A DNA stretch of 64,000 bases from Aestuariibaculum marinum (GTDB lineage: Bacteria > Bacteroidota > Bacteroidia > Flavobacteriales > Flavobacteriaceae): positions 1 through 64,000 of the forward strand of contig NZ_JACVXD010000004.1 of NCBI RefSeq assembly GCF_014596975.1, written 5' to 3'. Positions 1 through 7,767 of this stretch are shown piece by piece; position 1 is the first letter of the stretch, and each line of letters begins with the position of its first letter. The notes under the pieces are model-generated. The model did not search any database and was not told the DNA's origin. It saw only the letters and a program-made list of their open reading frames with translations. The translations under genes were made by a program, and so were the position numbers.

Positions 1-20
1 TCATATTAGAGTAAGAAAGA

Positions 21-68
21 GGGACTTTAGTCCCTCGTGTAACAAACCTATGGACTTCAAGTCCATAG
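21..68. repeat. Two adjacent short hairpins, REP-like
   Basis: Two perfect inverted repeats lie 13 bases apart. 21-34 has stem gggac/gtccc with loop ttta, and 48-68 has a 9-bp stem starting ctatggact with loop tca. Both share a GGACTT core facing its complement, which suggests one repeat family rather than two independent terminators. Neither is followed by a T run. The rest of the gap to 277 shows no gene I can support, only the presumed promoter region of the next gene. Confidence 0.5.
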
Positions 69-277
69 TGGTTTAGTCAAGGTGATATTGAATTTTTTTG
101 ATAACGACATCTTTTTCTTTAAGCATCTCGTAAATACAAGGTCGGGATTGCTTATTGGAGCCATTTATCGAATATATCGCGTTAAAAGCAATATGAGTTT
201 GTACAAAGGCGTTTAGAATATTACAAAAATTGCTAATTTCGGCTAGCCCTAAATTTATTAATATTTAACTGAAAAGT

Positions 278-922
278 ATGAGAAGATTTTTTTTGAGTTT
301 ATGTTCTATGGTATTCGGATTGTCTGCATTTGCCCAGAGTTATGGTGGAAGCCCATGGGTTTTTGAAGCAGGAATTAATGCCGTAAATGTATATTCGGTA
401 GGAGAGGATGCGCCTCAAGGTCCTTTTTTTGATGAGTTTTTTAATGTGAATGATCATTGGAATATTGGCTTACCAACTGTTAAAGTAGCTAGATACATAA
501 ATGATGATGTTTTTGTTAGTGTTAGAGCTTCTTTTAATAAATTAAATAAGTGGGGAGAATTTCCTAATGATCCAAAAGCGGAAGTGGATAAACTTACTTA
601 TTTAGGATTTGATGCCATGATTAATACAAATATTAACAACTTGTTTGAATCTGAAAAAGTAGAACCTTTCGTTGGAGCTGGATTTGGATATACCTGGATT
701 CAGGAAGGGGAATATAATATGCTTTCACCAGCGAATGGAACCGATGATTTGGTTGGAGCGGCAACTATTAATGCAAGTGTAGGTTTAAAATACTGGTTTT
801 CTGAAACTATTGGTTTAAGTTGGGAAACCACTTATAAGCATTCCTTTGAAGATTACTTAACAAAGCACTGGCAACATAGTCTAGGGGTTATTTTCAAGAT
901 TGAAGATTGTACCTGTTATTAA
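278..922 (+). CDS. Outer membrane beta-barrel protein (OmpA-like barrel)
   Basis: A 214-residue protein with a clear Sec signal peptide (about residues 1-19, ending SAFA before QS). The rest has alternating aromatic and polar residues, Gly-rich turns such as VEPFVGAGFGYTW, and a C-terminal strand HSLGVIFKIED. This is the pattern of an 8-stranded OmpA-type barrel without the peptidoglycan-binding domain. The protein ends with a closely spaced Cys pair (CTCY). It stands alone, with a strong hairpin downstream shared with the convergent operon. The specific function is unknown; it is probably a structural or small porin-like outer membrane protein. Confidence 0.75.
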   Translation: MRRFFLSLCSMVFGLSAFAQSYGGSPWVFEAGINAVNVYSVGEDAPQGPFFDEFFNVNDHWNIGLPTVKVARYINDDVFVSVRASFNKLNKWGEFPNDPKAEVDKLTYLGFDAMINTNINNLFESEKVEPFVGAGFGYTWIQEGEYNMLSPANGTDDLVGAATINASVGLKYWFSETIGLSWETTYKHSFEDYLTKHWQHSLGVIFKIEDCTCY

Positions 923-938
923 TATAAACATGAAAATA

Positions 939-970
939 AAAAAGGCTTAGTTTTTACTAAGCCTTTTTTT
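939..970. terminator. Bidirectional intrinsic terminator
   Basis: A 13-bp stem (aaaaaggcttagt against its complement, loop 952-955) is flanked by A and T runs. It sits between the convergent barrel gene and the purine nucleoside phosphorylase operon, so it can stop transcription from both sides. Confidence 0.85.
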
Positions 971-991
971 ATTTAATACTTTAATAGAAGC

Positions 992-1804
992 TTACAAAGA
1001 TTTAATAAGATCACGGAATAAAGTAATCATATTAGGTTCGGCTTTTTTAGCCATTTCAATAATCTCGGTAATATCCACAGGCTGTAAGTTATCTGGATCA
1101 CATTCATCGGTTAAAACAGAAACTGCTGCAACCTGTAGTTTTAAGTGGTTGGCTACAATAACTTCAGGTACAGTACTCATGCCTACAGCATCGGCACCAA
1201 TAATTTTTAGCATGCGATATTCGGCTCTGGTTTCCAATTGCGGGCCTAAAACACTGGCGTAAACTCCTTCGTGTAATGTGATACCACAATTCTTAGCTAT
1301 AGTTTTAAATTTAGAATTAATAGTTGCATTATAGGGAGCACTCATATCGACAAAGCGTTCGCCTAAATGTTCAACACCCATAAATGCTAATGGTGAATCT
1401 CCTTGAAGGTTAATATGATCATCAAGAAGCATAAGTTCTCCTTTTTTAAAGTTGGTGTTAATCGCGCCGGCAGCATTAGACACAAGTAAGGTTTTAATAC
1501 CTAATTTTTCCATAATACGAACAGGAAACGTTACATCCTGCAAGCTATAACCTTCATACAAGTGGAAACGGCCTTGCATAACCATGATTTTTTTCCCTTC
1601 TAAAATACCATAAATCAACTTGCCTTTATGAAATTCTACAGTTGCAGTCGGGAAGTTAGGAATGTGGTTATAGCTTACTTCGTGTAAAATTTCAATTTCG
1701 TTAACAAGCTGACCAAGTCCTGTGCCCAAAATAATACCTATTTCAGGATTATCGAAGCCCTTGCCTTTTAAATAATCTGTAGTTTCGTTTATTATCTTAA
1801 TCAT
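992..1804 (-). CDS. Purine nucleoside phosphorylase, trimeric type, in arsenosugar operon
   Basis: A 270-residue enzyme of the trimeric PNP/MTAP family, which cleaves a purine nucleoside with phosphate to free base and (deoxy)ribose-1-phosphate. Visible motifs are ILGTGLGQL (phosphate loop), MQGRFHLYEGY, LLVSNAAGAIN and GADAVGMSTVPEVIVA. Glu191 aligns without gaps to human PNP Glu201. The residue 42 further on, human Asn243, is Asp233 here (SVLTDECD). Asp at this place is the state of methylthioadenosine phosphorylase and favours 6-aminopurines. The start overlaps the stop of the upstream transferase by 4 bases (ATGA), so it is the last gene of the ars operon. I infer a role in removing adenine from an adenosyl-arsenic intermediate; general purine salvage is the alternative. 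Confidence 0.9.
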   Translation of the reverse strand: MIKIINETTDYLKGKGFDNPEIGIILGTGLGQLVNEIEILHEVSYNHIPNFPTATVEFHKGKLIYGILEGKKIMVMQGRFHLYEGYSLQDVTFPVRIMEKLGIKTLLVSNAAGAINTNFKKGELMLLDDHINLQGDSPLAFMGVEHLGERFVDMSAPYNATINSKFKTIAKNCGITLHEGVYASVLGPQLETRAEYRMLKIIGADAVGMSTVPEVIVANHLKLQVAAVSVLTDECDPDNLQPVDITEIIEMAKKAEPNMITLFRDLIKSL

Positions 1805-2430
1805 GTCGTGTAATACGGTTTTAATTCTTGATAGTCTTGAATATCTTCAAAGGTATCAATATCGTTTAACTCTTTTAACATGTAAACGTTGTTGTTTTGT
1901 AAATTTTCTAAAGTGTCTTTTAAAACGGTTTCGGTTCCCCAATGTTTATTTTTAAAAACGTCTTGATTTAATTTTGTCATGCCCAACAGGTAATAACCAC
2001 CGTCTTTAGCAGGACCAATAACATAATCACCTTCATTTAATTTTTGAAACGCTTCGTTTATGATATCTTCCTTTAAATCTAACAAATCACTACCAATAAT
2101 AATTGCTTTTTCATATCCTAAACTGAAAAGATGAGCAAAAGCCTGTTTCATGCGTTCTCCTAAATCCTTACCGTGTTGTAATTTCTTTTTGAAAACATCA
2201 GGGTTCCATAAATCGTCTTTAACGATATTTTCAGAATAAAACACAAACTTGTCTGCTTCAAGGTTTGCAGTAATTGATGCGGTATGAATTAATAGATGTT
2301 TGTAAATATTAAGAGCAGCTTCATCTCCAACAGTTTTAGCAAGTCGCGTTTTGCATTTTCCTAATTGCGGATTTCTAGTGAAAATGATTAAAGCCTTTTT
2401 TGATGTTGGAAAATGAAAATCGAATGTCAT
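1801..2430 (-). CDS. TIGR04282-type arsenosugar biosynthesis glycosyltransferase (DUF2064)
   Basis: A GT-A fold protein with the family N-terminal signature ALIIFTRNPQLGKCKTRLA, the metal-binding stretch KAIIIGSDLLDL and PAKDGGYYLLG. The family occurs beside arsS and is proposed to handle the ribosyl-arsenic intermediate; its relatives include sugar-phosphate nucleotidyltransferases. I chose the ATG at 2430 (209 residues) because the conserved fold begins about 12 residues later. ATG 2472 is also in frame, and a longer reading to 2505 would overlap arsS. The stop overlaps the PNP start by 4 bases. Whether it transfers sugars or activates ribose-1-phosphate cannot be told from sequence. Confidence 0.8.
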   Translation of the reverse strand: MTFDFHFPTSKKALIIFTRNPQLGKCKTRLAKTVGDEAALNIYKHLLIHTASITANLEADKFVFYSENIVKDDLWNPDVFKKKLQHGKDLGERMKQAFAHLFSLGYEKAIIIGSDLLDLKEDIINEAFQKLNEGDYVIGPAKDGGYYLLGMTKLNQDVFKNKHWGTETVLKDTLENLQNNNVYMLKELNDIDTFEDIQDYQELKPYYTT

Positions 2431-2483
2431 GTCGTTATCATTGTCCTGTCTTTTTTTATTGATAAACCTCATGGTTTTATGAA

Positions 2484-3536
2484 TTAAGCAACTGTACCCT
2501 GACAACTACTTCCGGCACCCGCAGTACAACCGTAACAATGTTGAGAAACCACAATATCTCGACCTTCTAAAAGTTTCTCGTTATATTCTGAAATATGTTT
2601 TACTTCATTATTTACAGGAAGTTCGAGCATTTGATTAAAATCGCAATCGTACAAATACCCATTCCAACTTACAGAAAGTGTATTGGTACACATCACATTA
2701 CTTACTGCATTCGGATTGAAAGCTTCTACCAGCGCGTACATGTAATCTTCATAATTTTCTGAAGCTATTAAATAATCTAAAAAGCGACTAATCGGTAAAT
2801 TGGTTAAGGCAAATAGGTTGTGAAAATGAATACCAAAGTCATCTAAAAGCGCTTTTTTAAAATCTTTCTCCATTGCCATTTGATTTCCTGGTAAAAAAGC
2901 ACCTGATGGATTATAAACTAAATCTAATTTTAAGTTGCTATCAGGCATGCCATATCCAACATCATTCAGCATTTTTAAAGCTTTAAGTGAAGCATCAAAA
3001 ACGCCATCGCCACGTTGCTTATCGGTTTTGCCTTTAGTCCAGTGTGGCATAGAACTTACCACATGAACATTATGGTTTTTAAAGAATTCAGGTAAATCGT
3101 GATATTTTTTGTTGGCCGTAATGATGGTAAGATTCGATCGAACAATAAAATCTTTTATACCAGCCTTTGAAGCTTCATCTACAAACCATCGAAAATGAGG
3201 ATTCATTTCCGGAGCGCCACCAGTTAAATCCAGCGTATGAGCACCAGTGTTTTTAATCACCTCCAAACATTGTAGCATCGTGTCCTTACTCATAATTTCT
3301 TTGCGGTCCGGGCTGGCATCAACATGGCAGTGGCTACACGTTTGATTGCACATGTATCCTACGTTTATTTGTAAAATTTCAAGCTTTTTAGCTTTAAGAG
3401 GGAACTGATTGGTTTCCGAAATTTTAGCTTTAAAGGTTGGTAACTCACCTTGTTTAAAAATGCCATTAGATAAAATGTCTAATTGCTTTTTAGCATGAGC
3501 TAACTCGCTTTCTCTTTTAAGCAGAGATTTAATCAT
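2484..3536 (-). CDS. arsS: Arsenosugar biosynthesis radical SAM protein ArsS
   Basis: A radical SAM enzyme that adds a 5'-deoxyadenosyl group to dimethylarsenite in arsenosugar formation. The cluster motif is CNQTCSHC (Cys63, Cys67 and Cys70 from the ATG at 3536), followed by LDLTGGAPEMNPHF. The Cys-rich C terminus has HCYGCTAGAGSSCQG. Some relatives carry selenocysteine in this tail; here the codon is TGT, so it is the Cys form. A TTG start at 3563 would add nine residues; I prefer ATG 3536. It sits in the middle of a four-gene minus-strand operon. The arsenic methyltransferase ArsM that should precede it in the pathway is not in this window. Confidence 0.92.
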   Translation of the reverse strand: MIKSLLKRESELAHAKKQLDILSNGIFKQGELPTFKAKISETNQFPLKAKKLEILQINVGYMCNQTCSHCHVDASPDRKEIMSKDTMLQCLEVIKNTGAHTLDLTGGAPEMNPHFRWFVDEASKAGIKDFIVRSNLTIITANKKYHDLPEFFKNHNVHVVSSMPHWTKGKTDKQRGDGVFDASLKALKMLNDVGYGMPDSNLKLDLVYNPSGAFLPGNQMAMEKDFKKALLDDFGIHFHNLFALTNLPISRFLDYLIASENYEDYMYALVEAFNPNAVSNVMCTNTLSVSWNGYLYDCDFNQMLELPVNNEVKHISEYNEKLLEGRDIVVSQHCYGCTAGAGSSCQGTVA

Positions 3537-3577
3537 AGGTGCTGTTTTAGTTTTCGATTCCAAGTAATATAAAGGGT

Positions 3578-3913
3578 TTACATGTCTAGTTTATTCACTT
3601 TGTTCATCATTTGAACACCGTGTACTAAAGACGCGCCACCACGAATAGCGGCAGCCACATGTAAAGCTTCCATCATTTCTTCTTTAGTAATACCTCGTTG
3701 TAACCCGTCGCCGGTGTAGGCATCAATACAATAAGGGCACTGAATGGTGTGTGAAACAGCTAAGGCGATTAGCGATTTTTCGCGTTCGGTTAGGGCGCCT
3801 TCCTCAAAAACTTTTCCGTAGTATTCAAAAAATTTAGTGCCAAGTTCTTCATTCCACTCCGATATTTTTCCAAATTTCTTAAGGTCCGCTGGGTCGTAAT
3901 ATGTTTTTTGCAT
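3578..3913 (-). CDS. Arsenosugar biosynthesis-associated AhpD-like protein (CMD family)
   Basis: A 111-residue carboxymuconolactone decarboxylase / AhpD-fold protein. It has the redox motif CPYCIDAY and the usual preceding helix LTEREKSLIALAVSHTIQ. A small AhpD-like protein of this type (TIGR04169) is a regular neighbour of arsS; its exact reaction is not established. The CxxC plus downstream acidic residues suggest thiol redox chemistry, perhaps reduction of an arsenical or recycling of a thiol. It is the first gene of the operon, about 40 bases before the arsS start. Confidence 0.88.
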   Translation of the reverse strand: MQKTYYDPADLKKFGKISEWNEELGTKFFEYYGKVFEEGALTEREKSLIALAVSHTIQCPYCIDAYTGDGLQRGITKEEMMEALHVAAAIRGGASLVHGVQMMNKVNKLDM

Positions 3914-3978
3914 GAATGTTTTTTGTTTAAAGATAGAAATCTATGGTTTTAAAGTCGAAAGGTTTTAATATTCTTAAC

Positions 3979-4014
3979 AAAAAAAGCCCATGATTCACAA
4001 AGGAACAATGGACT
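3979..4014 (-). terminator. Intrinsic terminator of the acyl-CoA dehydrogenase gene
   Basis: Read on the minus strand, agtccattgttc pairs with gaatcatgggct (one mismatch, two G-U pairs), followed by seven T. It lies between the dehydrogenase stop and the first ars gene, separating the two transcripts. Confidence 0.55.
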
Positions 4015-4058
4015 TAAAAACGTTTCAGTTTTTTGATCTAGAAATTAAAAAGTGGAAT

Positions 4059-5201
4059 TTAATCTTTTGTAATACTTCTGGAGATAACAATTTTCTGAAT
4101 CTCGGAAGTACCTTCGTAAATCTGAGTAATTTTAGCATCCCGCATTAGACGTTCTACATGGTAATCTTTTACAAAACCATTACCGCCAAAAATCTGAACG
4201 GCTTCAGTGGAGTGTTGCATAGCTACTTTCGACGCTTGCAATTTTGCCACGGCACTGGATACGTCGTAATTTTTGCCTTGGTCTTTGTCCCAGGCAGCGC
4301 GCATCACTAGATAGCGAGCAGCTTCAATATCAGAATACATATCGGCCAATTTAAAAGCTATGGCCTGATGGTTACATATTTCTGTTCCGAAGGCCTTACG
4401 TTCTTTGGAATATTTTAATGCCAGTTCGTAAGCGCCAGAGGCAATACCCAAAGCCTGAGCAGCAATTCCAATGCGTCCGCCTGAAAGTGTTTTCATTGCA
4501 AAACGGAAACCGGAACCGTCATCACCAATGCGATTTTCTATAGGAACTTTTACGTCGTTAAATTGAAGGGTGTGGGTGTCGCTTCCGCGGATTCCTAATT
4601 TATTTTCCTTAGGTCCAATATGGAAACCTTCCATGCCTTTTTCAATAATAAATGCATTGATGCCGTGCGACCCTTTATCTCTGTCGGTTTGAGCAATTAC
4701 CAGATACACATCGGCGCGACCACCATTAGTAATCCAGTTTTTTGTTCCGTTTAAAATATAATGATCACCTTTATCAATAGCCGTCGTTTTTTGTGAAGTC
4801 GCATCGCTGCCGGCTTCAGGTTCACTTAAACAGAAAGCACCCACAAATTCTCCGGTAGCCAGTTTGGTAAGATATTTTTGTTTTTGTTCTTCGGTTCCGT
4901 AGGCTTCCAGACCATAGCAAACTAATGAATTATTAACTGAAACAATCACTGAGGCTGAAGCGTCAATTTTTGAAAGCTCTTCCATGATAAGAACATACGA
5001 TATGGTGTCCATACCACTGCCACCGTATTTAGGATCTACCATAATCCCCAGAAAGCCTAGATCACCCATTTTTTTGACGAGATCATTCGGAAAGTGTTGA
5101 TTTTCATCACGTTCAATAACGCCGGGAAGCAATTCATTCTGAGCAAAATCGCGAGCGGCATCGCGAATCATTTTATGTTCTTCGGAAAGATTAAAATTCA
5201 T
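4059..5201 (-). CDS. Acyl-CoA dehydrogenase, short/medium chain type
   Basis: A 380-residue FAD enzyme that makes the alpha,beta double bond in acyl-CoA (fatty acid or branched-chain acyl-CoA oxidation), passing electrons to electron-transfer flavoprotein. Signature 1, AFCLSEPEAGSDA, binds FAD and substrate. LSGGRIGIAAQALG and the C-terminal QIYEGTSEIQKIV are present, the latter carrying the usual catalytic Glu. Length is normal. It is transcribed divergently from anmK and flanked by its own promoter and terminator, so it is not part of the ars operon. Substrate chain length cannot be assigned; butyryl-CoA-like dehydrogenases are closest by motif. Confidence 0.92.
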   Translation of the reverse strand: MNFNLSEEHKMIRDAARDFAQNELLPGVIERDENQHFPNDLVKKMGDLGFLGIMVDPKYGGSGMDTISYVLIMEELSKIDASASVIVSVNNSLVCYGLEAYGTEEQKQKYLTKLATGEFVGAFCLSEPEAGSDATSQKTTAIDKGDHYILNGTKNWITNGGRADVYLVIAQTDRDKGSHGINAFIIEKGMEGFHIGPKENKLGIRGSDTHTLQFNDVKVPIENRIGDDGSGFRFAMKTLSGGRIGIAAQALGIASGAYELALKYSKERKAFGTEICNHQAIAFKLADMYSDIEAARYLVMRAAWDKDQGKNYDVSSAVAKLQASKVAMQHSTEAVQIFGGNGFVKDYHVERLMRDAKITQIYEGTSEIQKIVISRSITKD

Positions 5202-5240
5202 AATTCTTAGTTATTTTGTTTATTTGGTAAAAAATATACA

Positions 5241-5248
5241 CAAATATA
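5241..5248 (-). promoter_or_regulatory. Bacteroidota -7 box (TATATTTG) for acyl-CoA dehydrogenase
   Basis: The minus strand reads TATATTTG, an exact TAnnTTTG match, 39 bases before the ATG. No clear TTG -33 element is visible at 18-21 bases upstream. Confidence 0.6.
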
Positions 5249-5281
5249 GCTTTTTAATGATAATTTATTAAAAACCATTCT

Positions 5282-5289
5282 TATTTTTG
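5282..5289 (+). promoter_or_regulatory. -7 box (TATTTTTG) immediately before anmK
   Basis: An exact TAnnTTTG match ends six bases before the anmK ATG at 5296, so transcription would begin at or within a base or two of the start codon. The -33 region is poor. Confidence 0.5.
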
Positions 5290-5295
5290 TTGAGT

Positions 5296-6366
5296 ATGGC
5301 AAAAAATAAATACAACGTAGTAGGAGTCATGTCGGGGACTTCGTTAGATGGTATCGATTTGGTTTATGTGACTTTTGAGAAAGGTAAGCAATGGGAATTT
5401 GACATTGTTAAAGCGGAAACAGTAGCTTACCCGAAACATTGGGAAGAACACTTGAGGGGATTGGTGTCGAATTCTTTAAAGGAATTGAAGGTTATAGATG
5501 TTGAGTATACGAAATATTTAGCTGAAGTGATTCGAAATTTCATTTTAAAACATGATTTAAAGAACATCGATGCTGTGTGCTCTCATGGTCATACAGCTTT
5601 GCATCAACCTGAAAATAAACTAACGTATCAAATCGGCAATCTACCAGAACTAGCAAAACTTTGTGACCAAAATGTGGTTTGCGATTTTAGGATTCAGGAT
5701 GTGGAATATGGAGGTCAAGGTGCACCGTTAGTGCCAATAGGGGATAAGTTGCTGTTTGGAGGTTACGACTTTTGCTTGAATTTAGGAGGTTTCGCCAATA
5801 TCTCAACCGATATAGAAGAACAGCGCATTGCTTACGATATTTGTCCGGTTAACATTGTATTGAATCATTATGTGAAGCACTTAGGATTAGCGTATGATGA
5901 TTCAGGAAAAATTGCTGCTTCTGGAATTGTTCATAAGGAATTATTAAGCCAATTGAACGATTTAGGTTTTTACAAAGAATCCTATCCAAAATCTTTAGGT
6001 CTGGAATGGGTAAAAACAAATGTCTTTCCACTAATAGATCATTTTAAGCTAGTAACACAAGATATTCTTAAAACATTTGTCGAACATATAGCCGCTCAAT
6101 TGGCTACTGAAATCAATAAAAAGGAAGCCGCTTCGGTGTATATTACTGGTGGCGGCGTTTACAATGTTTACTTAATAGAAAGACTAAAGCATTATACAAA
6201 AAACACCATAATAATTCCTGAAAATACGATTGTAGAATTTAAAGAAGCTTTAATTTTTGGGTTCTTGGGCGTGTTAAAACTTCGTGACGAAAATAACTGT
6301 TTAAGTAGTGTAACCGGTGCTATAAACGACCATTCTTCCGGCAAAATATACCTTCAGCAAAAATAA
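5296..6366 (+). CDS. anmK: Anhydro-N-acetylmuramic acid kinase
   Basis: A 356-residue sugar kinase of the ASKHA fold. It opens and phosphorylates 1,6-anhydroMurNAc to MurNAc-6-phosphate in cytoplasmic cell-wall recycling. Visible motifs are GVMSGTSLDGIDL (ATP phosphate loop), CSHGHTALHQP, GGQGAPLVPIGD with the catalytic Asp, LNLGGFANIS and YITGGGVYN. The start is ATG 5296; an in-frame TTG nine bases upstream lies inside the promoter box. A second recycling gene, the Mpl-type ligase at 54266, is in the same window but far away. It is monocistronic by appearance, since the next gene has its own promoter. Confidence 0.95.
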   Translation: MAKNKYNVVGVMSGTSLDGIDLVYVTFEKGKQWEFDIVKAETVAYPKHWEEHLRGLVSNSLKELKVIDVEYTKYLAEVIRNFILKHDLKNIDAVCSHGHTALHQPENKLTYQIGNLPELAKLCDQNVVCDFRIQDVEYGGQGAPLVPIGDKLLFGGYDFCLNLGGFANISTDIEEQRIAYDICPVNIVLNHYVKHLGLAYDDSGKIAASGIVHKELLSQLNDLGFYKESYPKSLGLEWVKTNVFPLIDHFKLVTQDILKTFVEHIAAQLATEINKKEAASVYITGGGVYNVYLIERLKHYTKNTIIIPENTIVEFKEALIFGFLGVLKLRDENNCLSSVTGAINDHSSGKIYLQQK

Positions 6367-6400
6367 TATAAAATTAATCTGTTAGGATTTTTAGTTTTTT

Positions 6401-6408
6401 ATATTTGT
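6401..6408 (+). promoter_or_regulatory. -7 box (TATATTTG) for the Glu/Leu dehydrogenase gene
   Basis: An exact TAnnTTTG match placed 118 bases before the ATG predicts a leader of roughly 110 nt, unusually long for this window. A TTAGG stretch lies near the expected -33 position. Confidence 0.6.
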
Positions 6409-6419
6409 GGATTAATAAT

Positions 6420-6434
6420 TTTAAACTGTTTAAA
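6420..6434 (+). promoter_or_regulatory. 15-bp palindrome just downstream of the predicted start point
   Basis: TTTAAAC-T-GTTTAAA is a perfect inverted repeat about 6-20 bases after the predicted transcription start of the dehydrogenase gene, a typical place for a repressor operator. AT-rich composition makes chance occurrence possible. Confidence 0.35.
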
Positions 6435-6526
6435 AATGACTCAATTATAGCTACGCTTTAATTTATTATCCACGGAATACATCAATCAAAACTGAGCTAA
6501 AACGAATCAATTTTTAAATATCAACA

Positions 6527-7753
6527 ATGAAAGAATTATTAAAAAAATACGAAAATAAAACTCCCGAAATTATATTTAACTGGAAAGATGCTGAAACCGA
6601 AGCTGAAGGCTGGGTGGTGATTAACTCACTGCGAGGTGGAGCGGCAGGTGGAGGAACCAGAATGCGATTAGGACTTGATGTAAACGAGGTACTATCTTTA
6701 GCAAAAACTATGGAAATTAAGTTTACAGTGTCAGGGCCAGCAATTGGCGGCGCGAAATCAGGAATTAATTTCGATCCTAAAGACCCAAGAAAAAAAGGGG
6801 TTTTAGAACGCTGGTACAAAGCGGTATCACCGTTACTTAAAAGTTACTACGGTACCGGAGGTGATTTGAATGTAGATGAAATTCACGAAGTGATTCCAAT
6901 TACAGAAGAAAGTGGCGTCTGGCATCCACAGGAAGGTGTGTTTAATGGTCATTTTAAACCTACAGAAGCCGATAAGATAAACCGCATTGGGCAGTTAAGA
7001 CAAGGTGTTATAAAAGTAATTGAAAACCCAAAGTATTCCCCTGACGTTTTAAGAAAATATACAGTAGCAGACATGATTACAGGCTTTGGAGTGGCTGAAG
7101 CTGTAAGGCATTACTACAATATTTACGGTGGCGAGGTTATAGGTAAACGCGCTGTAATTCAGGGATTTGGTAATGTAGGAGCTGCCGCTGCATATTATTT
7201 GGCTCAAATGGGTGCAAAAGTGGTTGGAATTATCGATATTGCGGGCGGTTTAATTAATGAGGAAGGATTTACGTTTGAGGAGATTAAAGCATTATTTCTT
7301 GCAAAACAAGGTAATACTTTAGAAAGCGATAATTTAATTCCTTTTGATGAAATCAACGATAAAATTTGGAGTATTCAAGCCGAAATTTTTGCACCATGTG
7401 CTGCATCTCGATTAATAACAGAAGGTCAGATTAATCAATTAATAGATAGTGGTCTTGAAGTGGTGTCGTGTGGAGCTAATGTGCCGTTTGCCGACAAAGA
7501 AATTTTCTTTGGACCAATTATGGAGCATACCGATAATCAGGTGAGTTTAATTCCAGATTTTATTTCAAATTGCGGTATGGCACGTGTGTTTGCCTATTTT
7601 ATGGAACGCCGTGTACAAATGACCGATGATGCGATTTTTAACGATACATCAAACAAAATAAAAGAAGCAATAGAAAACGTATATAACAAAAACCAGCATA
7701 AAACCGGTGTGAGTGCCACGGCATATGAGATTGCACTCAGCCAACTTGTATAA
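6527..7753 (+). CDS. Glu/Leu/Phe/Val family amino acid dehydrogenase
   Basis: A 408-residue NAD(P)-dependent amino acid dehydrogenase that interconverts an amino acid with its 2-oxo acid and ammonia. The N-terminal dimerisation domain has VINSLRGGAAGGGTRMR and GPAIGGAKSGINFDP (catalytic Lys). GTGGDLNVDE follows. The Rossmann domain starts at about residue 205 with AVIQGFGNVGAAAAYYLAQ. The C-terminal SNCGMARVFAYFMER differs from classical GdhA. The length fits the family; glutamate, leucine or another substrate cannot be separated by eye. The NhaD gene begins 14 bases after the stop, so both are probably co-transcribed. Confidence 0.88.
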   Translation: MKELLKKYENKTPEIIFNWKDAETEAEGWVVINSLRGGAAGGGTRMRLGLDVNEVLSLAKTMEIKFTVSGPAIGGAKSGINFDPKDPRKKGVLERWYKAVSPLLKSYYGTGGDLNVDEIHEVIPITEESGVWHPQEGVFNGHFKPTEADKINRIGQLRQGVIKVIENPKYSPDVLRKYTVADMITGFGVAEAVRHYYNIYGGEVIGKRAVIQGFGNVGAAAAYYLAQMGAKVVGIIDIAGGLINEEGFTFEEIKALFLAKQGNTLESDNLIPFDEINDKIWSIQAEIFAPCAASRLITEGQINQLIDSGLEVVSCGANVPFADKEIFFGPIMEHTDNQVSLIPDFISNCGMARVFAYFMERRVQMTDDAIFNDTSNKIKEAIENVYNKNQHKTGVSATAYEIALSQLV

Positions 7754-7767
7754 TTTTTAAATTTTTT

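Noticed and set aside
73..262. Minus-strand open frame of about 60 codons before the first gene
   Set aside because: It has no ATG near its start, overlaps the presumed promoter of the barrel gene, and the peptide matches no family I know. It could be a gene remnant but cannot be supported.
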